A DNA stretch of 64,000 nucleotides from Parabacteroides goldsteinii DSM 19448 = WAL 12034 (GTDB taxonomy: Bacteria > Bacteroidota > Bacteroidia > Bacteroidales > Tannerellaceae). The DNA lies in assembly GCF_000969835.1 (NCBI RefSeq), contig NZ_KQ033912.1, positions 3,467,920-3,531,919 on the forward strand, written 5' to 3'. The position numbers were made by a program, and so were the translations under genes. The number at the start of each line of letters is the position of its first letter. Position 1 is the stretch's first letter. Below are positions 1 through 9,595 of this stretch, in pieces. The notes under the pieces are model-generated. The model saw only the letters and a program-made list of their open reading frames with translations. It was not told where the DNA came from and made no database searches.

Positions 1-966
1 CAAGGGATAGATTGTTGGGACAGGGATGTGTCGCGTTATGTGTTTTCCGATAGCATTCCTGAATATCATCCGTTCCGCCTTTATATGGATGAGTTACCGG
101 ACTGGGATGGGATCGACCGGATCGATAGCCTGGCACGCAGGGTTTCTTCTGTTCCGTTGTGGGTAAAATGTTTTCATCGCTGGTTGTTGGGGATGGCGGC
201 ACAATGGTTGGAGACAGACCGGCTGCATGCAAACAGTGTATCACCGGTATTAGTCAGTCGTACACAGGGAAAACAGAAGTCTACGTTTTGTAAATTATTG
301 CTTCCCCGTGAGTTGCAGCGGTATTATACGGACAGCTACGATCTGTCCGCCCAATCGGCGGCAGAATGTAAGCTGACGGAATTCGGCTTGATCAATATGG
401 ATGAATTTGATAAATTTACTCCTCGCAAGATGGCATTGTTGAAGAACCTGATGCAGGTTGTCAATCCATGTGTTCGCAAAGCACACCAGAAAAATTATCG
501 TCCGTTACCCCGTGTCGCTTCTTTCATCGCAACGTCTAATCAGAAGGAGTTGCTGACCGATCCAACTGGAAGTCGTCGGTTCCTGTGTGTTGAAATAGAA
601 AATAAAATAGATTGTTCTCCGCTTGATTATCGTCAGCTTTATGCTCAGCTGAAAGCCGAATTACTGGCCGGCGAACGGTATTGGTTCACTTCTGAAGAGG
701 AAGCGGAGATCATGGCGGCCAACGAATCGTATTACAAGCATCCTGTTGAAGAAGATGTGTTCAGGAGTTGTTTTCGTCCGGCCGAATATGGAGAGAAGGC
801 ATTGATGCTTTCTGCTGCGGAGATTTTCCAGCGGTTGAAAAAGCATAATCCGGCAGCTATGCGCTCGGTATCGGCAGGTAATTTCGGAAAGTTCCTTTCT
901 TCCCTGGGGATTGAACGGAAACATACCGAATCCGGTAATTATTATAGGGTGGTAGCACTGGTGTAA
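1..966 (+). CDS. VirE/VapE-like P-loop protein with DUF3874-type C-terminus (5' partial)
   Basis: The reading frame is open from the first base, so the true start lies outside the window; the GTG at 28 is probably an internal valine. The visible 321 residues resemble the VirE/VapE family of primase-associated ATPases common in Bacteroidales mobile or accessory regions. A Walker A-like stretch (RTQGKQKST) lies near visible residue 90 and a Walker B-like acidic patch (LINMDEFDKF) near 130-139. The C-terminal third, with SAAEIFQRLKK and a final winged-helix-like portion, fits the DUF3874 type. No integrase or replication gene is visible beside it. The biological role is unknown; the ATPase assignment is from motifs only. 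Confidence 0.72.
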   Translation, partial: QGIDCWDRDVSRYVFSDSIPEYHPFRLYMDELPDWDGIDRIDSLARRVSSVPLWVKCFHRWLLGMAAQWLETDRLHANSVSPVLVSRTQGKQKSTFCKLLLPRELQRYYTDSYDLSAQSAAECKLTEFGLINMDEFDKFTPRKMALLKNLMQVVNPCVRKAHQKNYRPLPRVASFIATSNQKELLTDPTGSRRFLCVEIENKIDCSPLDYRQLYAQLKAELLAGERYWFTSEEEAEIMAANESYYKHPVEEDVFRSCFRPAEYGEKALMLSAAEIFQRLKKHNPAAMRSVSAGNFGKFLSSLGIERKHTESGNYYRVVALV

Positions 967-1253
967 AATGGTCTTTTAAGGTGTAAAAAGGGCCAATTAA
1001 CATTTGACTCTGAAAAATGGGGAAAATGAGGTTGGATAAGAGAAAGATTCTTGATAAATCATCTTTCATTGTTTTGGCTTGATAATCAGTGTGATATATC
1101 GGCTGAAACCTGAAAGGTGATTTGTTGTATTATATATGTACACGTACATTAATATATTATTAAATGCTGAATTAACATTTGGCTATATTATAAATATATA
1201 CAATGTAAATATTTGATATATAGTAATATAGTGCACTCTAATGCCTCGAAATG
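967..1253. other. AT-rich intergenic region, no gene seen
   Basis: Left part of the 551-bp gap between the VirE-like gene and the surface glycoprotein gene. No ORF of credible length is present. The 10-mer TTAACATTTG occurs at 997, 1172 and again at 1451 just outside the right inverted repeat; its TTTG could serve as a -33 element, but no well-spaced TAnnTTTG follows in this part. A weak imperfect hairpin (969-995) follows the upstream stop codon but lacks a T-tract. Confidence 0.5.
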
Positions 1254-1287
1254 AATGACTAATTTAAACGTTCCTTTTTTCTAGTCA
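1254..1287 (+). repeat. Left arm of 34-bp inverted repeat (IR-L)
   Basis: Pairs with 1419-1452 in inverted orientation, 31 of 34 positions identical, with a perfect 22-bp inner tract (1266-1287). The core AAACGTTCCT differs at one of ten positions from the ARACGTWCGT-type site that I recall for the Mpi-family invertase of Bacteroides. The three mismatches lie together near the outer edge. Confidence 0.85.
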
Positions 1288-1418
1288 ACAAAATTAATTA
1301 TAACTTTTGAAAGCGCAATCCTTTTTTGCTATTTTTTTTATTTCCTATATCCTTTCTTATCAACCGAATAGCAAAGTTTGTACGAAATGCCTTTTATTTC
1401 TCACAAACCATAAAAAGA
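1288..1418. promoter_or_regulatory. Candidate invertible promoter segment
   Basis: These 131 bp are bracketed by the 34-bp inverted repeats and end 99 bp before the surface glycoprotein ATG. They contain no ORF. In the present orientation TTTG (1306-1309), 20 bp, then TATTTTTT (1330-1337) gives a -33/-7 pair with one mismatch in the -7 box, pointing at the gene. On the other strand TTTG at 1405-1408 followed by a poorer AAACTTTG box points away. Architecture and neighbouring gene match the invertible promoters known for phase-variable surface glycoproteins in Parabacteroides. No invertase gene is in the window, and which orientation is ON cannot be decided from sequence alone. Confidence 0.6.
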
Positions 1419-1452
1419 TGACTAGAAAAAAGGAACGTTTTAGCTAGTCATT
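1419..1452 (-). repeat. Right arm of 34-bp inverted repeat (IR-R)
   Basis: Inverted partner of 1254-1287. Only 65 bp separate it from the start codon of the downstream glycoprotein gene, so an inversion would leave the 5' leader intact and change only the promoter direction. Confidence 0.85.
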
Positions 1453-1517
1453 AACATTTGAAGACGTTCTCGAGTTAGACTTTTAAGAACATTAGTATTA
1501 ATATTAAATTTAGGATT

Positions 1518-4500
1518 ATGAACAAAAAGTTTTCTACGTTAGTAGTTGGCGCAATGTTGTGTTCAGCAGTTGGTGCTTCTGCTCAGATTCAAAATTCAGT
1601 TTCAGCCAATGTGCCGGACAATTTTGGTTATGATTGGAAGACCCTTTCACATTTTGTGATGGCAGATACTTTGCACAAAGCTCCAACTTACCCTTTTGAT
1701 GTTACCGAGATTAAAGATTATACGGCCGGTAACATTTTGTATCAATTATCAAATGCTGCAGGTGACAGTGTATTGGTGCAATTGCGCGATAAAGAAACAG
1801 GTGCTCTTTACCTGAAAATGGATTCTATCAGCAAAGCTCCTCTGAACTACTCTTTATGGAGAGTAAAAGTAGACGCAGCCGATGGCGTTAGCGGTGCTAA
1901 ATTTACTTTTACAAATGCTGAAACAGGTGTTGACCTGATTTTTGATGATCAGACAACTAACAGTAATGTATTAGCTTCTGCAACAGCTAATCTGAGTGTG
2001 GCAAATGCAGACTCAACTATTTTGAATGGTTGCCAGAACAAATGGCAGTGGTATAACAGTGCAACTAATAATGGTGCTGCTATTTCTACTCCGACAGCAG
2101 TGTTTGCTTATTTTGGTGCAAGCAATGACTCTGTTATGGTAATGCAGCTGAATGACAAAGATCAGGTAGTAGCTGTTAAATATCCGAGAACAGTAGTTGG
2201 TGCAACTGGTGTAAGTGCTATTACTGATGCCTTGAAATTACGTCCGAGACTGGCTTCTCCGCTTGTATTGGATCCTTTGGCTTTAAACACGTTGGTTGAT
2301 TTTAATGCAGAGGGTACATTTAAATTGAAATCTTCTGCAGATCCTACAATTGCCTCTGAATTTATCAGTGGTGAATTTAAGGCTGTTTCAGCAGATGCAT
2401 TCTTGAAAGCTCCTGTTAATTTTTCTGCTGGAGTATCAGCTGTTTCTGATCAGTTTGCTCAGGATACATTAGGTTTGAACAGTGCTGACAGTTTGAATCT
2501 GTATGTAGCGCTTCAGAGCAAAGCTGATGCAACTAAGTATATGATGGTTGACTCTGTTCCTGCAGCAGGATACAACGATTATGTACCGTTCAAGTTTAGT
2601 GCTTATGATAAAGCTGCATCTTCTTTGAGTGATACAATTCTTGCTACACGTTTCTTGTATAAGTTTACTTATTATGCATCAACTGATAGCTTGGTTATCG
2701 AACCGTTGAATGCTCTGCCTATGGCTTCTGTAAGTGGTAATTATGAATGGAGAAATAAAGGCATTGCCTACAACTCTTATTATAATAACAGAAGAGCATT
2801 CTTGGCAGCAGATAATCAGCCTACTACGGCTTTACGTGATGCCGCTCAGGATAGTGTTGTTGTAACTTTAGTAGAGTTAGGTAATACGACAGCTTTAACT
2901 GCTTATAACAATGATGGTACATCTGTAACAACTCCGAAATTTAACTTTGATGGCAGAGACTTGTCTTCTAAATGGTTACAGCGTGTAACTTTGACCGAAG
3001 GTTTGAATTATATCATGACTAACGGTAAGTATGTTGTTGCTAACTTCGTTGATTGGACTCAGTATGATGTTCCGACAGAAGCTCAGAAATTTACTTATCT
3101 GCCTGCTACTATGTGGGATGTTGAGAAGATCGGTTGCGAAGGTGATGCTACTTCTCCTGTAAAGATCGCTAACCGTGAGTTTACAAATGAAGTATTTGCC
3201 GGTCAGCTTTATAAAGATGCTAATGGTAAGATATTTATCATTGACAACAAATATAATGTTTCTATCGATAATGCATCGACTAAACCACTGTACAACAAAG
3301 ATGCCTTTGATATCACAACTGTTGTAGCAAAAGATGGTGCTGCTGCTGCTGATATTATCGCCAATCCGTATCATGGTTATAAATATGTAACGGCAGACGA
3401 TCAGAAATTTAGCGAGTTCAAACTGAAATACAATGCTTCAAACAATATTACCGGAGGTAAGGATGTTTTTGTAGCTGTAAATAGTGATTTGAACTTTATT
3501 GCTACAGCTGATGGTTCTTCTACTTACTTCCAGGTAGAACAGGTTGGTGCGAGTCCGGTGACTTTTGGTACTAATGGTGATTTGAAGAAATATGTTTATA
3601 AGTTGAAAGTTAGAGATGCAAACTTGATCGATAATGATAGTTGCTATGTGTATTTAGCAGAAATCACTCAGGCTGATGGTACAAAACGCACATATTACAA
3701 AGCTTATACAAAAGAACAGGCAGCTGCAAACAATGCAAAAGATGCTATCTTCTATTTGAAGAGCGATCAGAAAGATGCTGATAATGAATATTACACATTG
3801 ATAGATACGGTTGGCAGCACATTTACGACTGGAACATTGGTATTGAACAATGCTACTCGTGTTGCTTTGGGTGATGGTGTTCAGCACATGACTTCTATCA
3901 ATTTGAGAAACTATGTAACTGATGATATCGATGCTTTCGCATTGGTTGATGCTTCTCGTGATTTGTATCAAAATGTTGATGATTTGAGCGGTAAAACTGT
4001 TAAGATTTATCGTGAAAGACAAGGTAATTCTACCGAATGTTTGTATGAAAATTCAACGAATGGTTTCAACTTCTTAGGAATAGGTACTGGAACAGACTTT
4101 AAACCGGGTGAAAATTACACAACAGCTCTGTATTTGCATGCAATAGGTGGTGAACATATGCCGCAATATATGTTAGGTGTTGCTGTTGATACTGTAAAGA
4201 ATGGTAAATGGTGTGATAAACACGGATACAATCCTACTTGTTCAGGTGAACATTTTGAACCGGTTGATTATAAGGGATATTTGTATGGACGTTTCTTGGT
4301 TAATCTGAATGATTCAACTGACAATGCTTATATGTATAATAATGTATATACTCGTTTGGCCTTTATGGAAGGTGTTATCAAAGATGGCGTATTCTATCAG
4401 GTAAATGCCGGAAAGGGTTATACATTAGCTTCTTTAAGCAAGGAATATGGCGTAATAGCTCCAGCTGATTTCAGTGATAATACAAAACTTGTACCGACAA

Positions 4501-5000
4501 CTCTGACTAAAGATGTTCATGCAAATTGCTTGTTCTCTTTGCGTAAGATTACAGATGATGGTGAAGACTTCTTACTTGAAACTAATTTGGCAGGTGTATC
4601 TGGTATCGGTTCATTCAAGGGTGCTTGGGTGAAGATTGAAAATGGTGTTCCTGTATTGGCGAAATCTACACAAGAAGTTGGCGGTAGCCATGATGGTGAT
4701 GAAGCTAAGGTAGAGGAACTTGTTAAGCAGGCTCAGGTATTTAGTCTGAAAGATGCTGAAGGTGAAATAGCAACAGATAACGAATCTATTTCTTCAACAT
4801 CTGAAATTAGCATAATTGCAGCTAAAGGTTCTGTTAGGGTATTGAATGCAGCTGGTAAGTCTGTTAAGATTACCAACTTGTTGGGACAGGCAATCGCTGA
4901 AACAATCGCTACATCTAATGATGTTGAGGTAAATGCTCCTGCTGGTATTGTTGTAGTAGCTATTGAAGGTGAAACAGCAGTAAAAGCAATCGTAAAATAA
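1518..5000 (+). CDS. Large secreted S-layer-like surface glycoprotein
   Basis: An 1160-residue protein with a clear signal peptide (MNKKFSTLVVGAMLCSAVGASAQ) and no transmembrane segment. It is rich in Asn, Thr, Ala and Asp. At least thirteen D-S/T-(hydrophobic or T) tripeptides, the known Bacteroidetes O-glycosylation sequon, are visible, for example GDSVLV, ADSTIL, NDSVMV, QDTLGL, TDSLVI, QDSVVV and VDTVKN. The last 75 residues (KGSVRVLNAAGKSVKITN to the end) form a compact domain resembling the DUF6383-type C-terminal module of Bacteroidales surface proteins. This composition recalls the phase-variable S-layer glycoproteins of Parabacteroides distasonis. The gene is monocistronic, preceded by the candidate invertible promoter and followed by a terminator. 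Exact function (S-layer subunit or other coat protein) is inferred. Confidence 0.75.
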   Translation: MNKKFSTLVVGAMLCSAVGASAQIQNSVSANVPDNFGYDWKTLSHFVMADTLHKAPTYPFDVTEIKDYTAGNILYQLSNAAGDSVLVQLRDKETGALYLKMDSISKAPLNYSLWRVKVDAADGVSGAKFTFTNAETGVDLIFDDQTTNSNVLASATANLSVANADSTILNGCQNKWQWYNSATNNGAAISTPTAVFAYFGASNDSVMVMQLNDKDQVVAVKYPRTVVGATGVSAITDALKLRPRLASPLVLDPLALNTLVDFNAEGTFKLKSSADPTIASEFISGEFKAVSADAFLKAPVNFSAGVSAVSDQFAQDTLGLNSADSLNLYVALQSKADATKYMMVDSVPAAGYNDYVPFKFSAYDKAASSLSDTILATRFLYKFTYYASTDSLVIEPLNALPMASVSGNYEWRNKGIAYNSYYNNRRAFLAADNQPTTALRDAAQDSVVVTLVELGNTTALTAYNNDGTSVTTPKFNFDGRDLSSKWLQRVTLTEGLNYIMTNGKYVVANFVDWTQYDVPTEAQKFTYLPATMWDVEKIGCEGDATSPVKIANREFTNEVFAGQLYKDANGKIFIIDNKYNVSIDNASTKPLYNKDAFDITTVVAKDGAAAADIIANPYHGYKYVTADDQKFSEFKLKYNASNNITGGKDVFVAVNSDLNFIATADGSSTYFQVEQVGASPVTFGTNGDLKKYVYKLKVRDANLIDNDSCYVYLAEITQADGTKRTYYKAYTKEQAAANNAKDAIFYLKSDQKDADNEYYTLIDTVGSTFTTGTLVLNNATRVALGDGVQHMTSINLRNYVTDDIDAFALVDASRDLYQNVDDLSGKTVKIYRERQGNSTECLYENSTNGFNFLGIGTGTDFKPGENYTTALYLHAIGGEHMPQYMLGVAVDTVKNGKWCDKHGYNPTCSGEHFEPVDYKGYLYGRFLVNLNDSTDNAYMYNNVYTRLAFMEGVIKDGVFYQVNAGKGYTLASLSKEYGVIAPADFSDNTKLVPTTLTKDVHANCLFSLRKITDDGEDFLLETNLAGVSGIGSFKGAWVKIENGVPVLAKSTQEVGGSHDGDEAKVEELVKQAQVFSLKDAEGEIATDNESISSTSEISIIAAKGSVRVLNAAGKSVKITNLLGQAIAETIATSNDVEVNAPAGIVVVAIEGETAVKAIVK

Positions 5001-5190
5001 GAATTAGAGAAGGATTCTTCCTTCTTTAAACAATCAAATAATTAGAACTACGTAGTTTGGTTATATGAGTTATAATACACAGCTGGACTAAGTAGCCTGT
5101 GAGAGGTGAACAAGTAGTTTTTAATACTAAAGTAATAAAATAAAGTTCTTCTGTCAGTACCTTTGTGAAGAGAGAAAACAGACACAAGAC

Positions 5191-5230
5191 AAGCCCCGTT
5201 GGTTTTAAGCCGGCGGGGCTTCGTGTTAAA
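5191..5230 (+). terminator. Rho-independent terminator after the glycoprotein gene
   Basis: AAGCCCCG (5191-5198) pairs with CGGGGCTT (5214-5221), with additional pairing inside the loop. The following TCGTG interrupts the T-run, so strength is uncertain. It separates the glycoprotein transcript from the ribosomal promoters. Confidence 0.65.
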
Positions 5231-5289
5231 TAATAATAAATAGTTTGAATTCACATGTTGTAGAACAGAAACAAACGGGAACTATTATG

Positions 5290-5297
5290 TAACTTTG
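5290..5297 (+). promoter_or_regulatory. Distal -7 box, possible second rpsL promoter
   Basis: TAACTTTG matches the TAnnTTTG consensus exactly, but no convincing TTTG is found about 20 bp upstream. It would act as a distal promoter of the ribosomal block. Confidence 0.4.
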
Positions 5298-5341
5298 CAC
5301 CGTTTTTAGCGCAGATTATGCAGAAAAACAGATGTAACTCG

Positions 5342-5371
5342 TTGGTTATACGGAAATAATGCGTATCTTTG
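5342..5371 (+). promoter_or_regulatory. Main promoter of the str-S10-spc-alpha block
   Basis: TTGG (5342-5345), 18 bp, then TATCTTTG (5364-5371), the preferred form of the Bacteroidetes -7 box. Transcription should start near 5378, giving a leader of about 60 nt before rpsL. Confidence 0.75.
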
Positions 5372-5437
5372 CAGCCTGAAATAGAAAAAAGAGATAAATA
5401 AAATTATAACACATTCAAAGTTTAAAAAAGAAAAGAA

Positions 5438-5839
5438 ATGCCTACAATTCAGCAATTAGTTAGAAAAGGAAGGGAAACTTTGGTGGTAAAAGGTAAATCA
5501 CCTGCATTGGATGCTTGTCCTCAGAGACGTGGCGTTTGTGTACGTGTTTATACTACAACCCCGAAAAAGCCTAACTCTGCAATGCGTAAAGTAGCGAGAG
5601 TTCGTTTGACAAATGGTAAAGAAGTAAACTCTTACATTCCGGGAGAAGGACACAACTTGCAGGAACACTCAATCGTATTAGTACGTGGTGGTCGTGTAAA
5701 GGATCTTCCTGGTGTACGTTATCACATTGTACGTGGTACCTTGGATACAGCTGGCGTTAATGGTCGTACTCAGCGTCGTTCTAAATACGGTGCAAAACGT
5801 CCAAAAGCGGGTGCTGCTCCAGCAAAAGGAAAGAAGTAA
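5438..5839 (+). CDS. rpsL: Ribosomal protein S12
   Basis: Protein of the 30S decoding centre; 133 residues. The conserved core is intact, including [18 protein letters not shown] and the loop [15 protein letters not shown], where the Lys of PKKPNS and the Lys of VKDLPG are the usual streptomycin-resistance positions and both are wild type. A basic Ala/Lys tail ends the protein. First gene of the long ribosomal block, preceded by two -7 boxes and an A-rich translation start. A 154-bp spacer follows. Confidence 0.98.
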   Translation: MPTIQQLVRKGRETLVVKGKSPALDACPQRRGVCVRVYTTTPKKPNSAMRKVARVRLTNGKEVNSYIPGEGHNLQEHSIVLVRGGRVKDLPGVRYHIVRGTLDTAGVNGRTQRRSKYGAKRPKAGAAPAKGKK

Positions 5840-5920
5840 AAATCACCCTTTCAAACTGAGAATTTAAATTTAAGTATTAAAGCTGGTTTGAGTTATTTGG
5901 ATAGGCTACAAGGTTGAGTA

Positions 5921-5940
5921 AATGGTTCAGCGGAACCGTT
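5921..5940 (+). promoter_or_regulatory. Hairpin in the rpsL-rpsG spacer
   Basis: An 8-bp stem (5921-5928 with 5933-5940, one G-U pair) closes an AGCG tetraloop, in the middle of the longest spacer of the first half of the block. In E. coli, S7 represses translation by binding the S12-S7 spacer; a similar role here is only a guess from position. Confidence 0.35.
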
Positions 5941-5993
5941 GAAGACAAAATTAAAAGGCAACCAAAGACAAAAACGAAATTTTTGAAAACAAA

Positions 5994-6470
5994 ATGAGAA
6001 AAGCAAAACCAAAGAAAAGACAGATCCTCCCGGATCCTGTTTTCGGTGATGTAAAGGTTACGAGATTCGTAAACCATTTAATGTATGATGGCAAGAAAAA
6101 TACTGCCTTCGAAATTTTCTATTCCGCTCTGGAAAACGTTAAGGCTAAATTGCCTAACGAGGAAAAGTCTGCTCTCGAAATTTGGAAAGCTGCACTCGAC
6201 AATATTACCCCCCAAGTCGAAGTGAAGTCACGCCGTGTTGGTGGTGCTACTTTCCAGGTACCTACTGAAATTCGCCCCGATCGTAAAGAATCAATTTCTA
6301 TGAAGAACCTTATTATCTTCTCACGCAAGAGAGGTGGTAAGACTATGTCTGATAAGTTGTCTGCAGAGATTGTAGATGCTTACAACAACCAGGGTGGCGC
6401 ATTCAAAAGAAAAGAAGATATGCACCGTATGGCTGAAGCTAACCGTGCATTCGCACACTTCAGATTTTAA
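5994..6470 (+). CDS. rpsG: Ribosomal protein S7
   Basis: Head protein of the 30S subunit that nucleates assembly of the 3' major domain of 16S rRNA. At 158 residues it has the usual length. Typical segments are [19 protein letters not shown] near the N-terminus, the [16 protein letters not shown] beta-hairpin and the C-terminal [15 protein letters not shown]. It starts after an A-rich stretch with no Shine-Dalgarno and lies 29 bp before fusA. Confidence 0.98.
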   Translation: MRKAKPKKRQILPDPVFGDVKVTRFVNHLMYDGKKNTAFEIFYSALENVKAKLPNEEKSALEIWKAALDNITPQVEVKSRRVGGATFQVPTEIRPDRKESISMKNLIIFSRKRGGKTMSDKLSAEIVDAYNNQGGAFKRKEDMHRMAEANRAFAHFRF

Positions 6471-6499
6471 TTTAGCAAATTTAGGAGAATAAAAGAAAG

Positions 6500-8629
6500 A
6501 TGGCAACAAAAGCTGACGAACAATTAAAATATACCAGAAACATCGGTATCATGGCGCACATTGATGCAGGAAAGACTACGACTTCTGAGCGTATCCTTTT
6601 CTACACAGGTCTGACTCACAAAATTGGTGAGGTTCACGACGGTGCTGCAACAATGGACTGGATGGAGCAGGAGCAGGAACGTGGTATCACTATCACTTCT
6701 GCTGCGACTACTACTTTCTGGAATTACGCTAATGACAAATATAAAATCAACTTGATTGACACCCCGGGACACGTGGACTTTACTGTTGAAGTAGAACGTT
6801 CACTGCGTATTCTGGATGGTGCAGTTGCTGCATTCTGTGCGGTTGGAGGTGTAGAACCTCAGTCTGAAACAGTATGGCGTCAGGCTGATAAATATAATGT
6901 ACCCAGAATTGGTTATGTAAATAAAATGGACCGTTCCGGCGCAAACTTCTTTGAAGTAGTTCGTCAGGTGAAGGATGTATTGGGTGCTAATCCTTGTCCT
7001 ATTCAGATACCTATCGGTGCAGAAGAAACTTTCAAAGGTGTAGTCGACCTGGTAACAATGAAGGCTATCCTTTGGCATGACGAAACTATGGGTGCTGAAT
7101 ATTCTGTTGAAGAAATTCCGGCAGACCTGAAGGATGAAGCTGAAGAATGGAGAGATAAGATGTTGGAAGTTCTGGCTGAATGCGACGATGCTTTGATGGA
7201 AAAATACTTTGATGATCCTGCAACTATTACAGAAGATGAAATCAGAGTTGCTATCCGTAAAGGTACTATCGCTATGCAGATCAATCCGATGATCTGTGGT
7301 TCTTCTTTCAAGAACAAAGGTGTTCAAACTTTATTGAATGCTGTTTGTGCTTACCTGCCTAGCCCTGCTGATGCAGAAGCTATCGAAGGTACAGACCCAC
7401 GTGATCCTGATACTGTAGTCGTGCGTAAACCGTTGTTCGAAGAGCCGTTGACTGCATTGGCATTTAAGATTGCAACCGACCCGTATGTAGGCCGCTTGTG
7501 TTTCTTCCGTGTATATTCAGGTTCTTTATTGGCTGGTTCTTATGTATACAACACTCGTTCAGGCAAGAAAGAACGTATTTCTCGTCTGTTCCAGATGCAT
7601 TCAAACAAGCAGAACCCGATGGAAGCTATCGGTTGTGGTGATATCGGTGCTGGTGTTGGTTTCAAAGATATCCGTACTGGTGATACTCTTTGTGACGAAG
7701 CACATCCGATTACACTGGAATCTATGGAATTCCCGGACCCGGTTATCGGTATCGCAGTAGAGCCTAAGACTCAGAAAGACCTGGATAAACTGGGTATGGG
7801 ATTGGCTAAGCTGGCTGAAGAAGATCCTACTTTCCGTGTTCAGACTAACGAAGAAACAGGTCAGACTGTAATTAGCGGTATGGGTGAGCTTCACTTGGAT
7901 ATCATCGTTGATCGTCTGCGTCGTGAATTCAAGGTTGAATGTAATCAGGGTAAACCTCAGGTTACTTATAAAGAAGCTATCACTAAATCTGTTGAACTTC
8001 GCGAAGTTTATAAGAAACAGTCTGGTGGTCGTGGTAAGTTTGCTGATATCATCGTTCGTATCGAACCGGCTGCTGCCGACTTCGAAGGAACACTTCAGTT
8101 TATTGATGAAGTAAAGGGTGGTAACATTCCTAAGGAATTTATTCCTTCAGTACAGAAAGGTTTCGAAAAAGCAATGAAGAACGGTATTCTTGCCGGTTAT
8201 CCGTTGGATAAGCTGAAAGTTACATTGATCGATGGTTCATTCCACCCGGTTGACTCTGACCAGTTGTCATTCGAAATCTGTGCTATCCAGGCATTCAAGA
8301 GCGCATCAGAAAAGGCAGGTCCTGCTTTGATGGAGCCGATCATGCAGATGGAAGTTGTTACTCCGGAAGAAAGCATGGGTGATGTTATCGGTGACTTGAA
8401 CAAACGTCGTGGACAGGTAGAAGGTATGGAAACAAGCCGTACTGGTGCACGTGTTGTAAAAGCGAAAGTGCCTTTGGCTGAAACATTCGGTTATGTTACT
8501 GCACTGCGTACTATCACTTCAGGTCGTGCAACATCTTCAATGCAGTTCTCTCACTATGCTCAGGTATCCTCTTCTATTGCTAAGCAGGTACTGACAGAAG
8601 TACAGGGTCGTGCTGATTTGATCAAATAA
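6500..8629 (+). CDS. fusA: Elongation factor G
   Basis: Translocation GTPase of 709 residues. The G1 loop [10 protein letters not shown] lies at about 19-28, G3 is DTPGHVDF and G4 is NKMD. Domain II and the C-terminal domains IV and V (for example [14 protein letters not shown] and [14 protein letters not shown]) are complete. It sits between rpsG and rpsJ, so the tuf gene that follows fusA in many bacteria is absent here and must lie elsewhere. Bacteroidetes often carry a second EF-G-like paralogue; this one is the str-operon copy. Confidence 0.98.
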   Translation: MATKADEQLKYTRNIGIMAHIDAGKTTTSERILFYTGLTHKIGEVHDGAATMDWMEQEQERGITITSAATTTFWNYANDKYKINLIDTPGHVDFTVEVERSLRILDGAVAAFCAVGGVEPQSETVWRQADKYNVPRIGYVNKMDRSGANFFEVVRQVKDVLGANPCPIQIPIGAEETFKGVVDLVTMKAILWHDETMGAEYSVEEIPADLKDEAEEWRDKMLEVLAECDDALMEKYFDDPATITEDEIRVAIRKGTIAMQINPMICGSSFKNKGVQTLLNAVCAYLPSPADAEAIEGTDPRDPDTVVVRKPLFEEPLTALAFKIATDPYVGRLCFFRVYSGSLLAGSYVYNTRSGKKERISRLFQMHSNKQNPMEAIGCGDIGAGVGFKDIRTGDTLCDEAHPITLESMEFPDPVIGIAVEPKTQKDLDKLGMGLAKLAEEDPTFRVQTNEETGQTVISGMGELHLDIIVDRLRREFKVECNQGKPQVTYKEAITKSVELREVYKKQSGGRGKFADIIVRIEPAAADFEGTLQFIDEVKGGNIPKEFIPSVQKGFEKAMKNGILAGYPLDKLKVTLIDGSFHPVDSDQLSFEICAIQAFKSASEKAGPALMEPIMQMEVVTPEESMGDVIGDLNKRRGQVEGMETSRTGARVVKAKVPLAETFGYVTALRTITSGRATSSMQFSHYAQVSSSIAKQVLTEVQGRADLIK

Positions 8630-8650
8630 TTTAGAAACATATATAACAAT

Positions 8651-8956
8651 ATGAGCCAAAAGATCAGAATTAAATTAAAGTCTTACGATTATTCTCTGGT
8701 AGACAAGTCTGCCGAGAAGATCGTGAAGACGGTAAAGGCTACAGGTGCTGTTGTTAGCGGACCGATTCCTCTGCCTACACACAAACGTATCTTTACTGTG
8801 AACCGCTCTACTTTCGTTAATAAGAAATCTCGTGAGCAGTTCGAACTGTCATCTTACAAAAGATTGATAGACATTTACAGCTCAACTGCAAAAACAGTTG
8901 ACGCCTTGATGAAGCTGGAATTACCCAGCGGTGTTGAAGTAGAAATTAAAGTGTGA
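8651..8956 (+). CDS. rpsJ: Ribosomal protein S10
   Basis: 30S head protein; in other bacteria it also binds NusB in antitermination. 101 residues, with [20 protein letters not shown] at the N-terminus and the conserved [17 protein letters not shown] loop. It starts 21 bp after fusA, so the S10 cluster is fused directly to the str genes with no visible promoter between. Confidence 0.98.
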   Translation: MSQKIRIKLKSYDYSLVDKSAEKIVKTVKATGAVVSGPIPLPTHKRIFTVNRSTFVNKKSREQFELSSYKRLIDIYSSTAKTVDALMKLELPSGVEVEIKV

Positions 8957-8977
8957 GTTATTTAAAAATTAAGTGAA

Positions 8978-9595
8978 ATGCCAGGATTATTAGGAAAAAA
9001 AATCGGAATGACATCCGTTTTCAGTGCCGAGGGAAAAAATCTTCCATGCACTGTTATCGAAGTGGGTCCTTGTGTTGTTACACAGATTAAGACTTTGGAA
9101 AAAGATGGCTATGAAGCTGTACAGTTGGGTTTCGAAGACAAAAAAGAGAAACATACAACTCAGCCGGAAATGGGCCACTTCAAGAAAGCCGGTGTAACTC
9201 CCAAGAGATACTTGGCCGAGTTCAAGAATTTTGAAACTGCATACAATCTGGGTGATGTGATCACTGTGGATTATCTGGAAAATGCAGGTTTCGTTGATGT
9301 AGTTGGTACATCAAAAGGTAAAGGTTTCCAGGGTGTAGTAAAACGTCATGGTTTCGGTGGTGTAGGTCAGACTACTCACGGTCAGCATAACCGTTTGCGT
9401 GCTCCCGGTGGTATCGGTGCTTGTTCATACCCTGCAAAGGTATTCAAGGGCATGCGTATGGCCGGACAGATGGGTAATGAACGTGTAACAGTTCAGAACC
9501 TGGAAGTGATCAAGGTAATGCCGGAACATAATCTTTTATTGGTTAAAGGATCTGTTCCAGGAGCAAAAGGTTCAATCGTATTAATTGAAAAGTAA
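8978..9595 (+). CDS. rplC: Ribosomal protein L3
   Basis: Early-assembly 50S protein with a loop that reaches the peptidyl transferase centre. 205 residues, starting [15 protein letters not shown]. The central segment [15 protein letters not shown] and the glutamine-methylated-type loop [18 protein letters not shown] are present. Its stop codon overlaps the rplD start by one base (TAATG), indicating translational coupling. Confidence 0.98.
   Translation: MPGLLGKKIGMTSVFSAEGKNLPCTVIEVGPCVVTQIKTLEKDGYEAVQLGFEDKKEKHTTQPEMGHFKKAGVTPKRYLAEFKNFETAYNLGDVITVDYLENAGFVDVVGTSKGKGFQGVVKRHGFGGVGQTTHGQHNRLRAPGGIGACSYPAKVFKGMRMAGQMGNERVTVQNLEVIKVMPEHNLLLVKGSVPGAKGSIVLIEK

Noticed and set aside
1254..1452. 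Reading the 34-bp repeats as insertion-sequence ends
   Set aside because: Only 131 bp lie between them, no transposase remnant or target duplication; inversion switch fits the neighbour better.
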